Source: Candidatus Woesearchaeota archaeon CG10_big_fil_rev_8_21_14_0_10_32_9 (GTDB lineage Archaea; Nanobdellota; Nanobdellia; Woesearchaeales; 21-14-0-10-32-9). From it: a DNA stretch of 16,511 nucleotides. Position numbers and translations under genes: made by a program. Positions 1 to 6,753 of the stretch are shown here, piece after piece (the first letter of the stretch is position 1; the number at the start of each line of letters is the position of its first letter). The notes below the pieces were generated by a model, which had not been told where the DNA came from, ran no database searches, and worked only from the letters and a program-made list of their open reading frames with translations. The DNA lies in assembly GCA_002762915.1 (NCBI GenBank), contig PCYF01000013.1, forward strand, positions 1 through 16,511, in the 5' to 3' direction.

Positions 1-711
1 TATGGGTTTGATCAAGTTTCTTCTGAGTTGATAATAGGGAAGAATTATACATTTGATTTCATGGTTTATCCGGAAGCGAACTTAACAGTAAAACCAAGTA
101 AAAGAGTTTATGGTCCTCATCTTTCAGATACCCAAGCAAATATGGCGAGTGCTCCTGACTTTGATAGAGATTGGAGAAATGACATGACTTCGCCTGATGC
201 GTTTGTTTCTCTAATGCAAGATGAAAAAGTGTTAATAATTTTAACTAAGATTATTGATGGAGTTCCTTCTGATAAATATATTAAATTTACAGAGTTAGAC
301 TATCCAAATACATCAACTGAGTTAGAACTTACTCCAGGATACTATAGTGTTGAACTAATTAGTACTTTAAGTTTGGGAGAAAATTATTCTAGACCAAACA
401 TATATATGCCTGAAAGAACTTATGAAGATGTGGGCGCCATTATGGGTGTTGGAGGAGAAGATATTACAATAGATGAAGTGTTGATAAATGGTTCAATGTA
501 TTTAGGAGGAATAACTCTTGATGATACTAAGTTACCATATGTTTATTTAAGCGCAGAAGATATTGCTTCTGATAAAGAATTGTTTATTTTCTATCCTGCG
601 ATAAATCCAGATAGATTAAAATTTGTTCAAGACTTTGATGGATTGGATAAAGTTCAAAAAGCGGGAGAAGACTATCCAGATTTATTCAAAGCAATGGTAG
701 TAGAAAAATAA
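1..711 (+). CDS. Unrecognised protein, C-terminal part (5' end outside window)
   Basis: The reading frame is open from the first base of the window, so the gene starts upstream. The in-frame TTG at 28 is internal and is unlikely to be the real start. About 236 residues are visible, ending in TAA at 709-711. The visible part has no membrane segment, no obvious catalytic motif and no cysteine cluster. It is acidic and rich in alternating hydrophobic, aromatic and turn residues (for example YSVELIS, YVYLSAED, LFIFYP), suggesting a beta-rich fold. I do not recognise the family. It converges on the next gene across a 45-nt AT-rich gap. That it is a real gene is secure from frame length and composition; its function is unknown. 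Confidence 0.75.
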   Translation, partial: YGFDQVSSELIIGKNYTFDFMVYPEANLTVKPSKRVYGPHLSDTQANMASAPDFDRDWRNDMTSPDAFVSLMQDEKVLIILTKIIDGVPSDKYIKFTELDYPNTSTELELTPGYYSVELISTLSLGENYSRPNIYMPERTYEDVGAIMGVGGEDITIDEVLINGSMYLGGITLDDTKLPYVYLSAEDIASDKELFIFYPAINPDRLKFVQDFDGLDKVQKAGEDYPDLFKAMVVEK

Positions 712-760
712 ATTTTCTTAATTTTTTAGTTTATTGGCTTGTTCAAAAATAATAACTCAA
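709..760. terminator. AT-rich convergent intergenic gap with T-runs
   Basis: The gap between two converging genes holds T-rich stretches right after the plus-strand stop (around 713-731) and an A-run near 746-750 that reads as a T-run on the minus strand. Archaeal termination is commonly directed by oligo-T without a hairpin, so this gap probably ends both transcripts. No strong hairpin is visible. Confidence 0.35.
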
Positions 761-1500
761 GCTGCTTGTTTGTATTGTTTTAAGAACGCTTCAAGATCAG
801 GTAGCTTATTTTTTTTGAAATCTTTACTTATTGCACTAATGGTTTGATAATCAATCGATCTTTTACCATCTTCGCTTTTTCTTGAGTTAAGAATTAGTTC
901 TTTTACCATTGGTAAGTATTCTAAACTGGCAAGTTTTGATACATTATCGAGGTGCTTCTCTGCTCCAATGTATTTCAAAAGTGAAGGAATATCTGTTTTT
1001 TTTATGTGGCTGTATGTGTCTGGTTCTAATTCCTGTGCAACTTGTTTTTTATGAGAATCAATGTGGAACTTCTTATAAGTATCAGGAGTAAATTCATCTT
1101 CTAATTCATAGATAAGATTTCGCATATAGTCTCCGTTAACATTATAGAATTTCTTTGTAAGCTTTTTCAAGAATTTATCATTCTTAATGCCTTTAATATC
1201 TCCTTCAACACTACTTTTTAATTCATTAAGAACGGCTGTTTCATAGTCTTTTGTAATGTCTTTTGCAAGGAGATCTTTTAATTTTTCATGCCCTTTAGGG
1301 TTACTCTTTGAACTTAGAAGACTGAAATTAAGTTCATCAGTCCCTTCGCCTCCAAGGTGTTTCATTAAATTTTTTGTAAGAATGTATTGATGTTTTGTGT
1401 CTAGAGTTTTAAGGGTGTTTGAATAGCTCTCAGTTCTTCGCTCTAATTCTTTGATGTTTTTCTCCATCTTTTCTGTGAATTCATCTTTTTTATCAGCCAT
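757..1500 (-). CDS. Unrecognised all-helical, highly charged protein
   Basis: A 247-residue protein, very rich in Lys, Glu, Asp and Leu, with no membrane segment and no signal peptide. The first 35 residues (MADKKDEFTEKMEKNIKELE and on) are predicted to be a charged amphipathic helix or short coiled coil, and the rest also looks helical. I see no catalytic motif and do not recognise a family. The ATG at 1500 is preceded by a Shine-Dalgarno-like TTAGGAG (complement of 1511-1517) at a suitable distance. A strong TATA box lies about 70 nt upstream, so unlike most genes here it should have a real 5' leader. It is divergent from the nucleotidyltransferase/HEPN gene and shares its promoter region. 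Confidence 0.75.
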   Translation of the reverse strand: MADKKDEFTEKMEKNIKELERRTESYSNTLKTLDTKHQYILTKNLMKHLGGEGTDELNFSLLSSKSNPKGHEKLKDLLAKDITKDYETAVLNELKSSVEGDIKGIKNDKFLKKLTKKFYNVNGDYMRNLIYELEDEFTPDTYKKFHIDSHKKQVAQELEPDTYSHIKKTDIPSLLKYIGAEKHLDNVSKLASLEYLPMVKELILNSRKSEDGKRSIDYQTISAISKDFKKNKLPDLEAFLKQYKQAA

Positions 1501-1687
1501 TTTATCAAAACTCCTAATGCGATACTACTAATATATTATTAATATCTGATTGACTAGTAAGTACAATATATAAAGTTTTCTTTAAATGAGCTGCACTAAA
1601 AATACAAAAATTTAAATATGCTGTCAGATAAATTCTCTTTAAATGGGTTGACTTTTAGTTGACTTTTCATACTCGGTGTTGATGTTT
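1501..1687. promoter_or_regulatory. Divergent promoter region with repeated elements
   Basis: This 187-nt region lies between two divergent genes. For the minus-strand gene there is a good TATA box (CTTTATATATT, complement of 1565-1575). For the plus-strand gene there are two TATA-like boxes, TTTAAATATG at 1611-1620 and CTTTAAATGG at 1637-1646. The motif TCTTTAAATG occurs twice (1579-1588 and 1636-1645). An 11-nt tandem repeat, GTTGACTTTTA then GTTGACTTTTC, spans 1647-1668, between the second TATA-like box and the start codon. It could be an operator, but that is inference. Confidence 0.5.
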
Positions 1688-3496
1688 ATGGCCAAAACTA
1701 AAAAAACTAACAAGAAAAGTAACCTTGATGAATCTTTTACTGATGTTCCAGATGAAGCAAAGGAAAAACTTGAACAAATTAAATCAAAAATAGAAAGTTT
1801 CAAGGATAAAGTTTTGAAAAGGTTTGAAGATCACATTCTAGGGATCACATTGCTTCCTCCAAGTAAAGATGAGGAAAAAAGAGATAAGATAAATTTGCTA
1901 GTTCTTGTTGATGATTCTGATAGTACAAAAATGACTAAAGATGAATTAAGAGATAAAATTTCATCAATAGTTTCTGAAACTGCAAAGAATGTGGATGAAT
2001 CTCTAAGTCCTGATACTTTGTTGCTAACTGATTTGTGGCAAAGCTGTTATGATGCTAAATATGATTTGCTTCAAATGATTGCAACTTCTGCAATTATTTT
2101 TGACAAAGGTATGATGGCTGCAATAAAACTTTCTGAAGTTCATAAAACAATGGTTCTGAAAAAATTTGAAAAATATATTGTTTCTTATGTTCTTGCGGGT
2201 AGTCTTGTACAAGGAAAAGCAACGCCTGAGTCAGATATTGATGTTTTCTTAGTTATTGATGATACTGATGTCAAAAAAATGACTAGAACAGAGTTAAGAG
2301 ATAAACTAAGAGCGATAATTATTGGGATGGGTATTGATGCTGGAAAAATGACTGGTATTGAGAACAAAATAAATATTCAAGTTTACATTTTGACTGATTT
2401 CTGGGAAAGTATCAAAGAAGCTAATCCTGTTATTTTCACATTTTTAAGAGATGGAATTCCTTTATACGATAGAGGAATATTTATGCCTTGGAAACAATTA
2501 TTGCAAATGGGTAGAATAAAACCTAGTCCTGAAGCAATAGATATGTTTATGCATTCAGGAGACCAGATGCTTGAAAGAGTTAAGTACAAATTAAAAGAAA
2601 TTGGAATGGAAGATTTCTTTTGGGCAGCAATTACAACAAGTCAAGCGGCGCTTATGTTATATGGTTTTCCGCCTCCAACTCCGAAAGAAACTCCAGAAAC
2701 TTTGAGACAAATTTTCGTCAAAAAAGAGAAACTTTTAGAGGAGAAATATGTTAAAATTGTTGAGAAAGTTCTAAAAGTAAGAAAAGACATGGAGCACGGT
2801 ACTAAAAAAGATATAGATGGGAAAGAAGTTGACGATCTATATACTTCAACTCAAGAATTTTTAGAAAGAATGAAAAAATTGTTTGAAGAAATTGATAGTT
2901 TAAAACAAAAACAAGAAGTTGAAAAGATATTCACGGAAACAATGGTTGCGTGTAGAGAAGCATTACGTTTAGAAGGATTAGATGATTTTAAAGAAACGGA
3001 AGTAGTTAGCTTGGTTGATAAACATTTAGTGAAAAAAGCAAAAGTTTATTCAAACGCCGCGGTTGATCTTAAAGACATAATAAAAGCAAAAAAAGAGCAC
3101 GAAACTGCAAAGTTATCCAAGCCGGAAATTAATAAATCGATAAAAGAATCTAGAGCATTCATAAGAAACATTGTTGAATATATTCAAAGAACAAAAGCAA
3201 AGGAACTTGAATCTTCAAAGATAAGAGTTAAATATGGTGATAAAATTGGTGAACTTTTGGTTCTGAATGATGTTGTGTTTGTTATTAGCAATTTAGAATC
3301 TCCTGAGCAAGAAATAAGAAAGGGAAAAATTTCTGATAAAGGAACAGTGTCAGGTTTAAGTGCTTCTAATGCAGAGACACTAGAATCTGCATTAGCGAAT
3401 ACAAAAAACCTTAGAAAAGTATTTATTAATGAACCACTTTACAATAGCATAAAACAGATTTTCGGCGATAAAGCTGAATTGATTGTTGGATATTAA
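1688..3496 (+). CDS. Pseudo-nucleotidyltransferase / nucleotidyltransferase / HEPN fusion protein
   Basis: 602 residues from ATG 1688, the preferred start; in-frame GTG 1676 and ATG 1682 are alternatives. Residues about 163-265 form a minimal nucleotidyltransferase domain: GS at 171-172, then SDIDV with paired metal-binding aspartates D183 and D185. Residues about 45-150 look like a degenerate copy of the same domain. The segments TKMTKDELRDK and KKMTRTELRDK, and LTDLWQS and LTDFWES, occupy equivalent positions, but the first copy lacks the Gly-Ser loop and has no S-D-x-D motif. Residues about 280-400 are helical and contain RKDMEH (R365, H370), which fits the HEPN ribonuclease signature R-x4-6-H. 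A charged helical region and a small C-terminal domain follow. In MNT/HEPN pairs the transferase modifies and silences the HEPN RNase; here both are in one chain. That it controls its own HEPN domain is inference. The CBS gene begins 25 nt downstream. Confidence 0.8.
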   Translation: MAKTKKTNKKSNLDESFTDVPDEAKEKLEQIKSKIESFKDKVLKRFEDHILGITLLPPSKDEEKRDKINLLVLVDDSDSTKMTKDELRDKISSIVSETAKNVDESLSPDTLLLTDLWQSCYDAKYDLLQMIATSAIIFDKGMMAAIKLSEVHKTMVLKKFEKYIVSYVLAGSLVQGKATPESDIDVFLVIDDTDVKKMTRTELRDKLRAIIIGMGIDAGKMTGIENKINIQVYILTDFWESIKEANPVIFTFLRDGIPLYDRGIFMPWKQLLQMGRIKPSPEAIDMFMHSGDQMLERVKYKLKEIGMEDFFWAAITTSQAALMLYGFPPPTPKETPETLRQIFVKKEKLLEEKYVKIVEKVLKVRKDMEHGTKKDIDGKEVDDLYTSTQEFLERMKKLFEEIDSLKQKQEVEKIFTETMVACREALRLEGLDDFKETEVVSLVDKHLVKKAKVYSNAAVDLKDIIKAKKEHETAKLSKPEINKSIKESRAFIRNIVEYIQRTKAKELESSKIRVKYGDKIGELLVLNDVVFVISNLESPEQEIRKGKISDKGTVSGLSASNAETLESALANTKNLRKVFINEPLYNSIKQIFGDKAELIVGY

Positions 3497-3510
3497 TTTT
3501 TAATTTATTA

Positions 3511-3517
3511 AGGGGGG
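3511..3517 (+). promoter_or_regulatory. G-rich ribosome binding site for the CBS gene
   Basis: AGGGGGG ends 4 nt before ATG 3522. It is the strongest purine-rich start signal in the window and marks an internal cistron, with no TATA box in the 25-nt gap. This supports cotranscription with the upstream nucleotidyltransferase/HEPN gene. Confidence 0.6.
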
Positions 3518-3521
3518 CTTT

Positions 3522-3980
3522 ATGGAAACAGGATACAAAATTTCGGACATTATGACTAATGATCCAATAAAAATAAAACAAACTGAGACTGTACAAGCTT
3601 CTGCAAAAGTAATGAAGTTACACAATGTCGGAAGTCTTTTAGTGATGGAAGACTCTGAACTTGTAGGAATAGTTACTGAAAGAGATCTAGTTGCAAAGGT
3701 AGTGTGTGATGGTAAAGATGCCAAATTAGTAAAAGTTAAAGATATAATGACTGCTGCTAAGGACATGATTACAATTGATCCTGGCATGGATATTTATTCT
3801 GCAATGATGTTAATGAAAGAAAATGAAGTAAGAAGACTGCCGGTTATGTCAAAAGGAAAATTAGTTGGCTTGGTTACTGCGAAAGACATACTAAAAATAC
3901 AGCCAGAATTGTTTGATTTAGTTGTAGAGTCATATGAATTAAAGGAAGAAGAAAGAAAACTGAATCTTCTAGATCAATAA
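3522..3980 (+). CDS. Two-CBS-domain protein
   Basis: 152 residues made almost entirely of a tandem CBS pair (Bateman module). CBS1 spans about residues 8-62 (DIM at 9-11, GIVTERD at 49-55) and CBS2 about 73-126 (DIM at 74-76, VRRLPV at 103-108, GLVTAKD at 116-122). A charged C-terminal tail follows (ESYELKEEERK). There is no attached enzyme or channel domain, so this is a stand-alone regulatory module. Such modules generally bind adenosine nucleotides or derivatives and act in trans on a partner. The likely partner is the upstream nucleotidyltransferase/HEPN protein, since the gap is 25 nt with an internal ribosome site and no promoter. That pairing is inference. The family call is secure; the ligand is unknown. 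Confidence 0.9.
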   Translation: METGYKISDIMTNDPIKIKQTETVQASAKVMKLHNVGSLLVMEDSELVGIVTERDLVAKVVCDGKDAKLVKVKDIMTAAKDMITIDPGMDIYSAMMLMKENEVRRLPVMSKGKLVGLVTAKDILKIQPELFDLVVESYELKEEERKLNLLDQ

Positions 3981-4003
3981 GTATAGTGCGAAAAAACGCA
4001 AAT

Positions 4004-4013
4004 CTTTATAAAT
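4004..4013 (+). promoter_or_regulatory. TATA box of uppS
   Basis: CTTTATAAAT is centred about 26 nt before ATG 4035, so transcription should start at or next to the start codon (leaderless mRNA). A short inverted repeat, TGCG, six A, CGCA (3987-4000), lies just upstream, where the BRE or a regulator would bind. Confidence 0.65.
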
Positions 4014-4034
4014 TCTTTTTTATTTATTTCGTGA

Positions 4035-4772
4035 ATGTCAGACGACTTACTTGATATTGTTAAGAAAATTCCTAAAGATAAACTGCCTAGTCACGTTGCA
4101 ATTGTTCTTGATGGTAACAGACGATTTGCGAAGAGATTGAATCTTGATCCTTGGAAAGGTCATGAGTGGGGGGAGAAAAAAGTACAGAAGGTATTAGATT
4201 GGAGTAAAGAATTAGGAATTAAAGAACTAACATTTTATGCATTTTCTTTACAAAATTTTGACAGGCCAAAACAAGAGTTTGACTATATACTAAAATTATT
4301 TCTGACTGCGGCAGAAAAATTGTTTGATGATGAACGATTAGAGAAATACAATCTTAAAATAAGGTTTATAGGACGAATCAATTTATTTCCTGAAAAGATT
4401 CAAAAATTAATGAATAGAATAATGGAAAAAACAAAAAATAATTCAGATTATATTGTTAATTTCGCAATGGCTTATGGTGGGCGAGAAGAAATTTTAGATG
4501 CCGTTAAAAAAATTATCCCAGAAATTAAAGAAGGCACAATTAATAGTGATAATTTGTCGGAAGAAATGTTTTCTAAATTCTTGTATTTAGCTGATGAACC
4601 TGATTTGATAATAAGAACAGGAGGAGAAAAAAGAACTTCAAATTTTTTATTGTGGCAATCGTTTTATAGTGAATGGATATTCTTAGATAAGTTTTGGCCT
4701 GAATTTGAAAGAGAAGATTTTCTTAAGTGTATAATTGATTATACAAAAAGAGAAAGAAGAATAGGTAAATAA
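4035..4772 (+). CDS. uppS: Undecaprenyl/polyprenyl diphosphate synthase (cis-prenyltransferase)
   Basis: 245 residues, the normal family length. The enzyme condenses isopentenyl diphosphate in cis onto an allylic diphosphate to make a long polyprenyl diphosphate. In archaea this is the precursor of the lipid carrier for N-glycans and surface glycoconjugates, made at the inner face of the membrane. All diagnostic motifs are present: LDGNRRFAK with metal-binding D26, FYAFSLQNF (67-75), FIGR (111-114), NFAMAYGGREEI (142-153), then RTGGEKRTSNFLLWQSFYSE, with R194, R200, S202 and metal-binding E213 at the same numbers I recall for the E. coli enzyme. The C-terminal RERR (239-242) fits the usual basic end. 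The ATG at 4035 is fixed by the TATA box 26 nt upstream. It converges with rpoL across 21 nt. Chain length cannot be read from the sequence. Confidence 0.95.
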   Translation: MSDDLLDIVKKIPKDKLPSHVAIVLDGNRRFAKRLNLDPWKGHEWGEKKVQKVLDWSKELGIKELTFYAFSLQNFDRPKQEFDYILKLFLTAAEKLFDDERLEKYNLKIRFIGRINLFPEKIQKLMNRIMEKTKNNSDYIVNFAMAYGGREEILDAVKKIIPEIKEGTINSDNLSEEMFSKFLYLADEPDLIIRTGGEKRTSNFLLWQSFYSEWIFLDKFWPEFEREDFLKCIIDYTKRERRIGK

Positions 4773-4793
4773 ATTACTAAGAAAATAGAAAGT

Positions 4794-5069
4794 TTATTTT
4801 AATGATTCAAATGCTTTTAGAAACGTTAAATTCTTTTTCTTTAAACCTGCAATTGCTTTGTCAAGTGCATCTTTTGGTTTTTCGCTTCCTGTTGTTTCTA
4901 CTATGAATTTTGGTTTTCCAACAAGAGGATGGCTTATGTTGTACGATGAAACACTAACTGCATCGTTGTTTCTAAGTTCATCTTTAAGTGCGTTACAAAA
5001 TGTGTGGTCAGCATCTTCTAAGAAGAATGTTAACTTTTTGCTTGTATTCTCTAGAACGTTTATCTTCAT
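4794..5069 (-). CDS. rpoL: DNA-directed RNA polymerase subunit L (Rpo11)
   Basis: 91 residues from ATG 5069. This small subunit pairs with Rpo3 (RpoD) to form the alpha-dimer-like assembly platform of archaeal RNA polymerase, equivalent to eukaryotic Rpb11. The core motif LTFFLEDADHTFCNALKDEL matches the conserved helix region of the family. It is followed by the typical Y-x-x-xHPLVGKP-x-F strand (SYNISHPLVGKPKF) and a C-terminal helix. The frame runs open to 5129, but the extra 20 residues are not family-like. A TATA box centred about 26 nt before ATG 5069 confirms the shorter, leaderless start. That promoter abuts the last codon of the upstream methylase gene, so rpoL has its own promoter despite tight packing. 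Confidence 0.93.
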   Translation of the reverse strand: MKINVLENTSKKLTFFLEDADHTFCNALKDELRNNDAVSVSSYNISHPLVGKPKFIVETTGSEKPKDALDKAIAGLKKKNLTFLKAFESLK

Positions 5070-5090
5070 AGACCTATGGAAATAAGTTTT

Positions 5091-5100
5091 ATTTATAAAG
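5091..5100 (-). promoter_or_regulatory. TATA box of rpoL
   Basis: CTTTATAAAT on the minus strand is centred about 26 nt before ATG 5069. It lies immediately next to the stop codon of the METTL5-like gene (5101-5103). It has the same ten-base sequence as the uppS TATA box. Confidence 0.65.
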
Positions 5101-5721
5101 TTAATTGTTTCTCTCGAGCAACCATCCACTTACATTGATGTATTCGATTGCTTGTTTGTGTTGAGGCATGGTTTTCTTTAATGGGTACATGAAGTGATAT
5201 TTTCTTCTAATTGTATAATTCTTTTTTGAAATTAACTCTTGAATATATTGTTCGGTAGTTGTTTTATGCATTGTTATTACTGTGGGAGCCAAAAAAAGAG
5301 CTTTTTCAAGAAAAACAGTGTCAATATTTTTATTTTTTGTACCAAAAGGAGGATTTTGGATAACCAAATCTGCAGGAGTGTTAAAAAGCACTATATCTTC
5401 ATTTAATATTTCGTACGTTCCATTAATCTCATAGAGGTTTTCTATATGTTTTAAGTTATTTTTTAGTATTTGAATTGCTTTTGAATCTTTTTCAACAAAT
5501 AAGATGTGTTTTGCGCCCATTAAAAGGCAACCAATGCCGAGAATTCCAGTTCCTGCGCCTAAATCTATGATTGTTTTATCTTTGATTAAATTAAAGTTAT
5601 TAGCGTCCCAGATAAGCTCGGCTGCAACATTACTTTCAGTAGAATATTGCTCAAGGTTAGTTGAGGCGTCCTTAAAAGAAGCTAATCTTGACAGTTCCAC
5701 GGCTAGGGTTTTCTGAGTCAT
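5101..5721 (-). CDS. METTL5-type N6-adenine RNA methyltransferase
   Basis: 206 residues from ATG 5721, the usual length of the archaeal METTL5-like family (COG2263-type). Motif I is IDLGAGTGILGIG (52-64), which binds S-adenosylmethionine. The catalytic motif IV is NPPFG (123-127), the signature of methylases acting on exocyclic amino groups such as adenine N6. LEQYST (23-28) is a conserved N-terminal element of this family. Eukaryotic METTL5 makes m6A in 18S rRNA; an rRNA target here is inference. The frame runs open to 5841, but the extra 40 residues are low-complexity and overlap the divergent gene. A TATA box about 24 nt before ATG 5721 supports the shorter start. No TRMT112-like partner gene is visible nearby. 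Confidence 0.9.
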   Translation of the reverse strand: MTQKTLAVELSRLASFKDASTNLEQYSTESNVAAELIWDANNFNLIKDKTIIDLGAGTGILGIGCLLMGAKHILFVEKDSKAIQILKNNLKHIENLYEINGTYEILNEDIVLFNTPADLVIQNPPFGTKNKNIDTVFLEKALFLAPTVITMHKTTTEQYIQELISKKNYTIRRKYHFMYPLKKTMPQHKQAIEYINVSGWLLERNN

Positions 5722-5739
5722 ACATAGGATAAACAAAGG

Positions 5740-5749
5740 TTTATTTAAA
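5740..5749 (-). promoter_or_regulatory. TATA box of the METTL5-like gene
   Basis: TTTAAATAAA on the minus strand is centred about 24 nt before ATG 5721, implying a leaderless transcript and deciding between the short and long start. Confidence 0.5.
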
Positions 5750-5789
5750 AAGTTTGATGTGTTTTTGGTGAAATCACGGTAACAGTAAT

Positions 5790-5799
5790 ATTTATAAAA
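5790..5799 (+). promoter_or_regulatory. TATA box of the coiled-coil HTH gene
   Basis: ATTTATAAAA is centred about 30 nt before the TTG start at 5825. It is back-to-back with the METTL5-like promoter in a 103-nt divergent gap. Confidence 0.6.
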
Positions 5800-5824
5800 A
5801 AGGCTTTGTAACTCGATATGTAGA

Positions 5825-6364
5825 TTGGCAAAACTAAGCATATTTGGACTTGGAAGTGAAACTGAAAAGTTGAAAGATATGCAGATTTCTGTAAAAAAAG
5901 CATTTGAATCTATTCGTGAAGAATTAAATGTTCATTTAGATACTATTAATCAAAATACAAGTGAAGTTCAATCAATTTATGATTATTTGGGGGAACTTGA
6001 TTCAAAGATTGAGAAGTTGAGCGAGAGAATTGATGAGATGCAAATGTTCATTAATCCTGGATATGATACTAAGTTTGATGTTGAGTTAACGCATAGGGAA
6101 CAAGAAGTTTTTTTAGTTTTATATGCTGAGACAAATAAAATCACTGCAAAAGATATTGCAAGAAAACTAGGATTTACAGATGAGATGGTTAATAGATATG
6201 TTTACAATTTAATCTCAAAAGGTATACCTATTCTTAAGCATTTTGTTGACAATCAACTATTTTTACATTTAGATTTAAAGTTTAAAGATTTACAAGCAAG
6301 AAAAAATATTTTGAAAATAGACGAGTCAATTTCTAAACAGTTATTAAGTGATAAAGCATTTTAG
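5825..6364 (+). CDS. Coiled-coil plus winged-HTH DNA-binding protein
   Basis: 179 residues starting with TTG 5825 (MAKLSIFGLG). The TATA box about 30 nt upstream and the short ATG-TAG at 5818-5823 exclude a nearby ATG. Residues about 12-76 are a long heptad-like coiled coil, probably for oligomerisation. Residues about 88-140 form a helix-turn-helix or winged helix, starting LTHREQEVFLVLY and continuing with ITAKDIARKLGFTDEMVNRY, a typical recognition unit. A short helical tail follows. It is likely a transcription regulator or chromosome-associated protein, but the exact family is not recognised. It is divergent from the METTL5-like gene and 49 nt upstream of the PadR-like gene, which has its own promoter. 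The DNA-binding role is well supported; targets are unknown. Confidence 0.8.
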   Translation: MAKLSIFGLGSETEKLKDMQISVKKAFESIREELNVHLDTINQNTSEVQSIYDYLGELDSKIEKLSERIDEMQMFINPGYDTKFDVELTHREQEVFLVLYAETNKITAKDIARKLGFTDEMVNRYVYNLISKGIPILKHFVDNQLFLHLDLKFKDLQARKNILKIDESISKQLLSDKAF

Positions 6365-6381
6365 TTAATGCTTATTAGGAA

Positions 6382-6391
6382 ACTATTTATA
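6382..6391 (+). promoter_or_regulatory. TATA box of the PadR-like gene
   Basis: ACTATTTATA is centred about 27 nt before the GTG start at 6414, again implying a leaderless mRNA. The AGGAG at 6391-6395 is too far from the start to act as a ribosome site. Confidence 0.55.
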
Positions 6392-6413
6392 GGAGAAGCA
6401 ATAGATTATTGTT

Positions 6414-6752
6414 GTGAAAAAACAATTGCGAAAAGAAGTTCAATCAGAATATTTCGAGTTTAAGGGTTTTTTATCATTTCTAATTTTACATGAATTAAGT
6501 ATAGAAGAATTGACTGGAGAAGATCTAGCAAAAAAAATAGGTGCAAGAAAAGGAACTATTCTAACTCCAGGAACTATATATCCTGCTTTAAAAAAATTAA
6601 GACTTCAGAAGCTGATTAAATACAAGAGAGATGGACGAAAGAAGTTTTATTCTCTTAATGATTCTGGTAAAAAAGAATTACAAAATCTTTACATATTGTT
6701 TTCTAGATATTTTTATGGTTTAAAGAAATTCATTAAGAGAAGTAATCAATAA
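6414..6752 (+). CDS. PadR-family winged-helix transcription regulator
   Basis: 112 residues from GTG 6414, a normal length for the short PadR class. The winged-helix core is clear: GFLSFLILHEL (18-28) as the first helix, LTGEDLAKKIG (33-43), then TPGTIYPALKKLRLQKLI (51-68) as recognition helix, and the wing GRKKFYSLNDSGKKEL (74-89). TPGTIYPAL and the Y-S-L-x-x-x-G-K-x-x-L wing are hallmarks of PadR proteins, which mostly act as dimeric repressors. The C-terminal helix (about 92-110) probably dimerises. Its stop lies 1 nt from the convergent topoisomerase IB-like gene. The regulated gene is unknown. Confidence 0.88.
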   Translation: MKKQLRKEVQSEYFEFKGFLSFLILHELSIEELTGEDLAKKIGARKGTILTPGTIYPALKKLRLQKLIKYKRDGRKKFYSLNDSGKKELQNLYILFSRYFYGLKKFIKRSNQ

Positions 6753-6753
6753 A

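Noticed and set aside
1688..3496. Classical two-gene MNT/HEPN toxin-antitoxin
   Set aside because: Both domains are in one polypeptide with an additional NT copy and a C-terminal domain; it may be a conserved cellular regulator rather than a selfish module.
3500..3787. Minus-strand frame inside the CBS gene
   Set aside because: Shadow of an intact tandem CBS protein; no promoter or plausible product.
5070..5129. Twenty-residue N-terminal extension of RpoL
   Set aside because: It is not conserved in the family and would overlap the methylase gene; the TATA box fits ATG 5069.
5722..5841. Forty-residue N-terminal extension of the METTL5-like protein
   Set aside because: Low-complexity sequence that overlaps the divergent gene and spans its own promoter; the family starts near ATG 5721.
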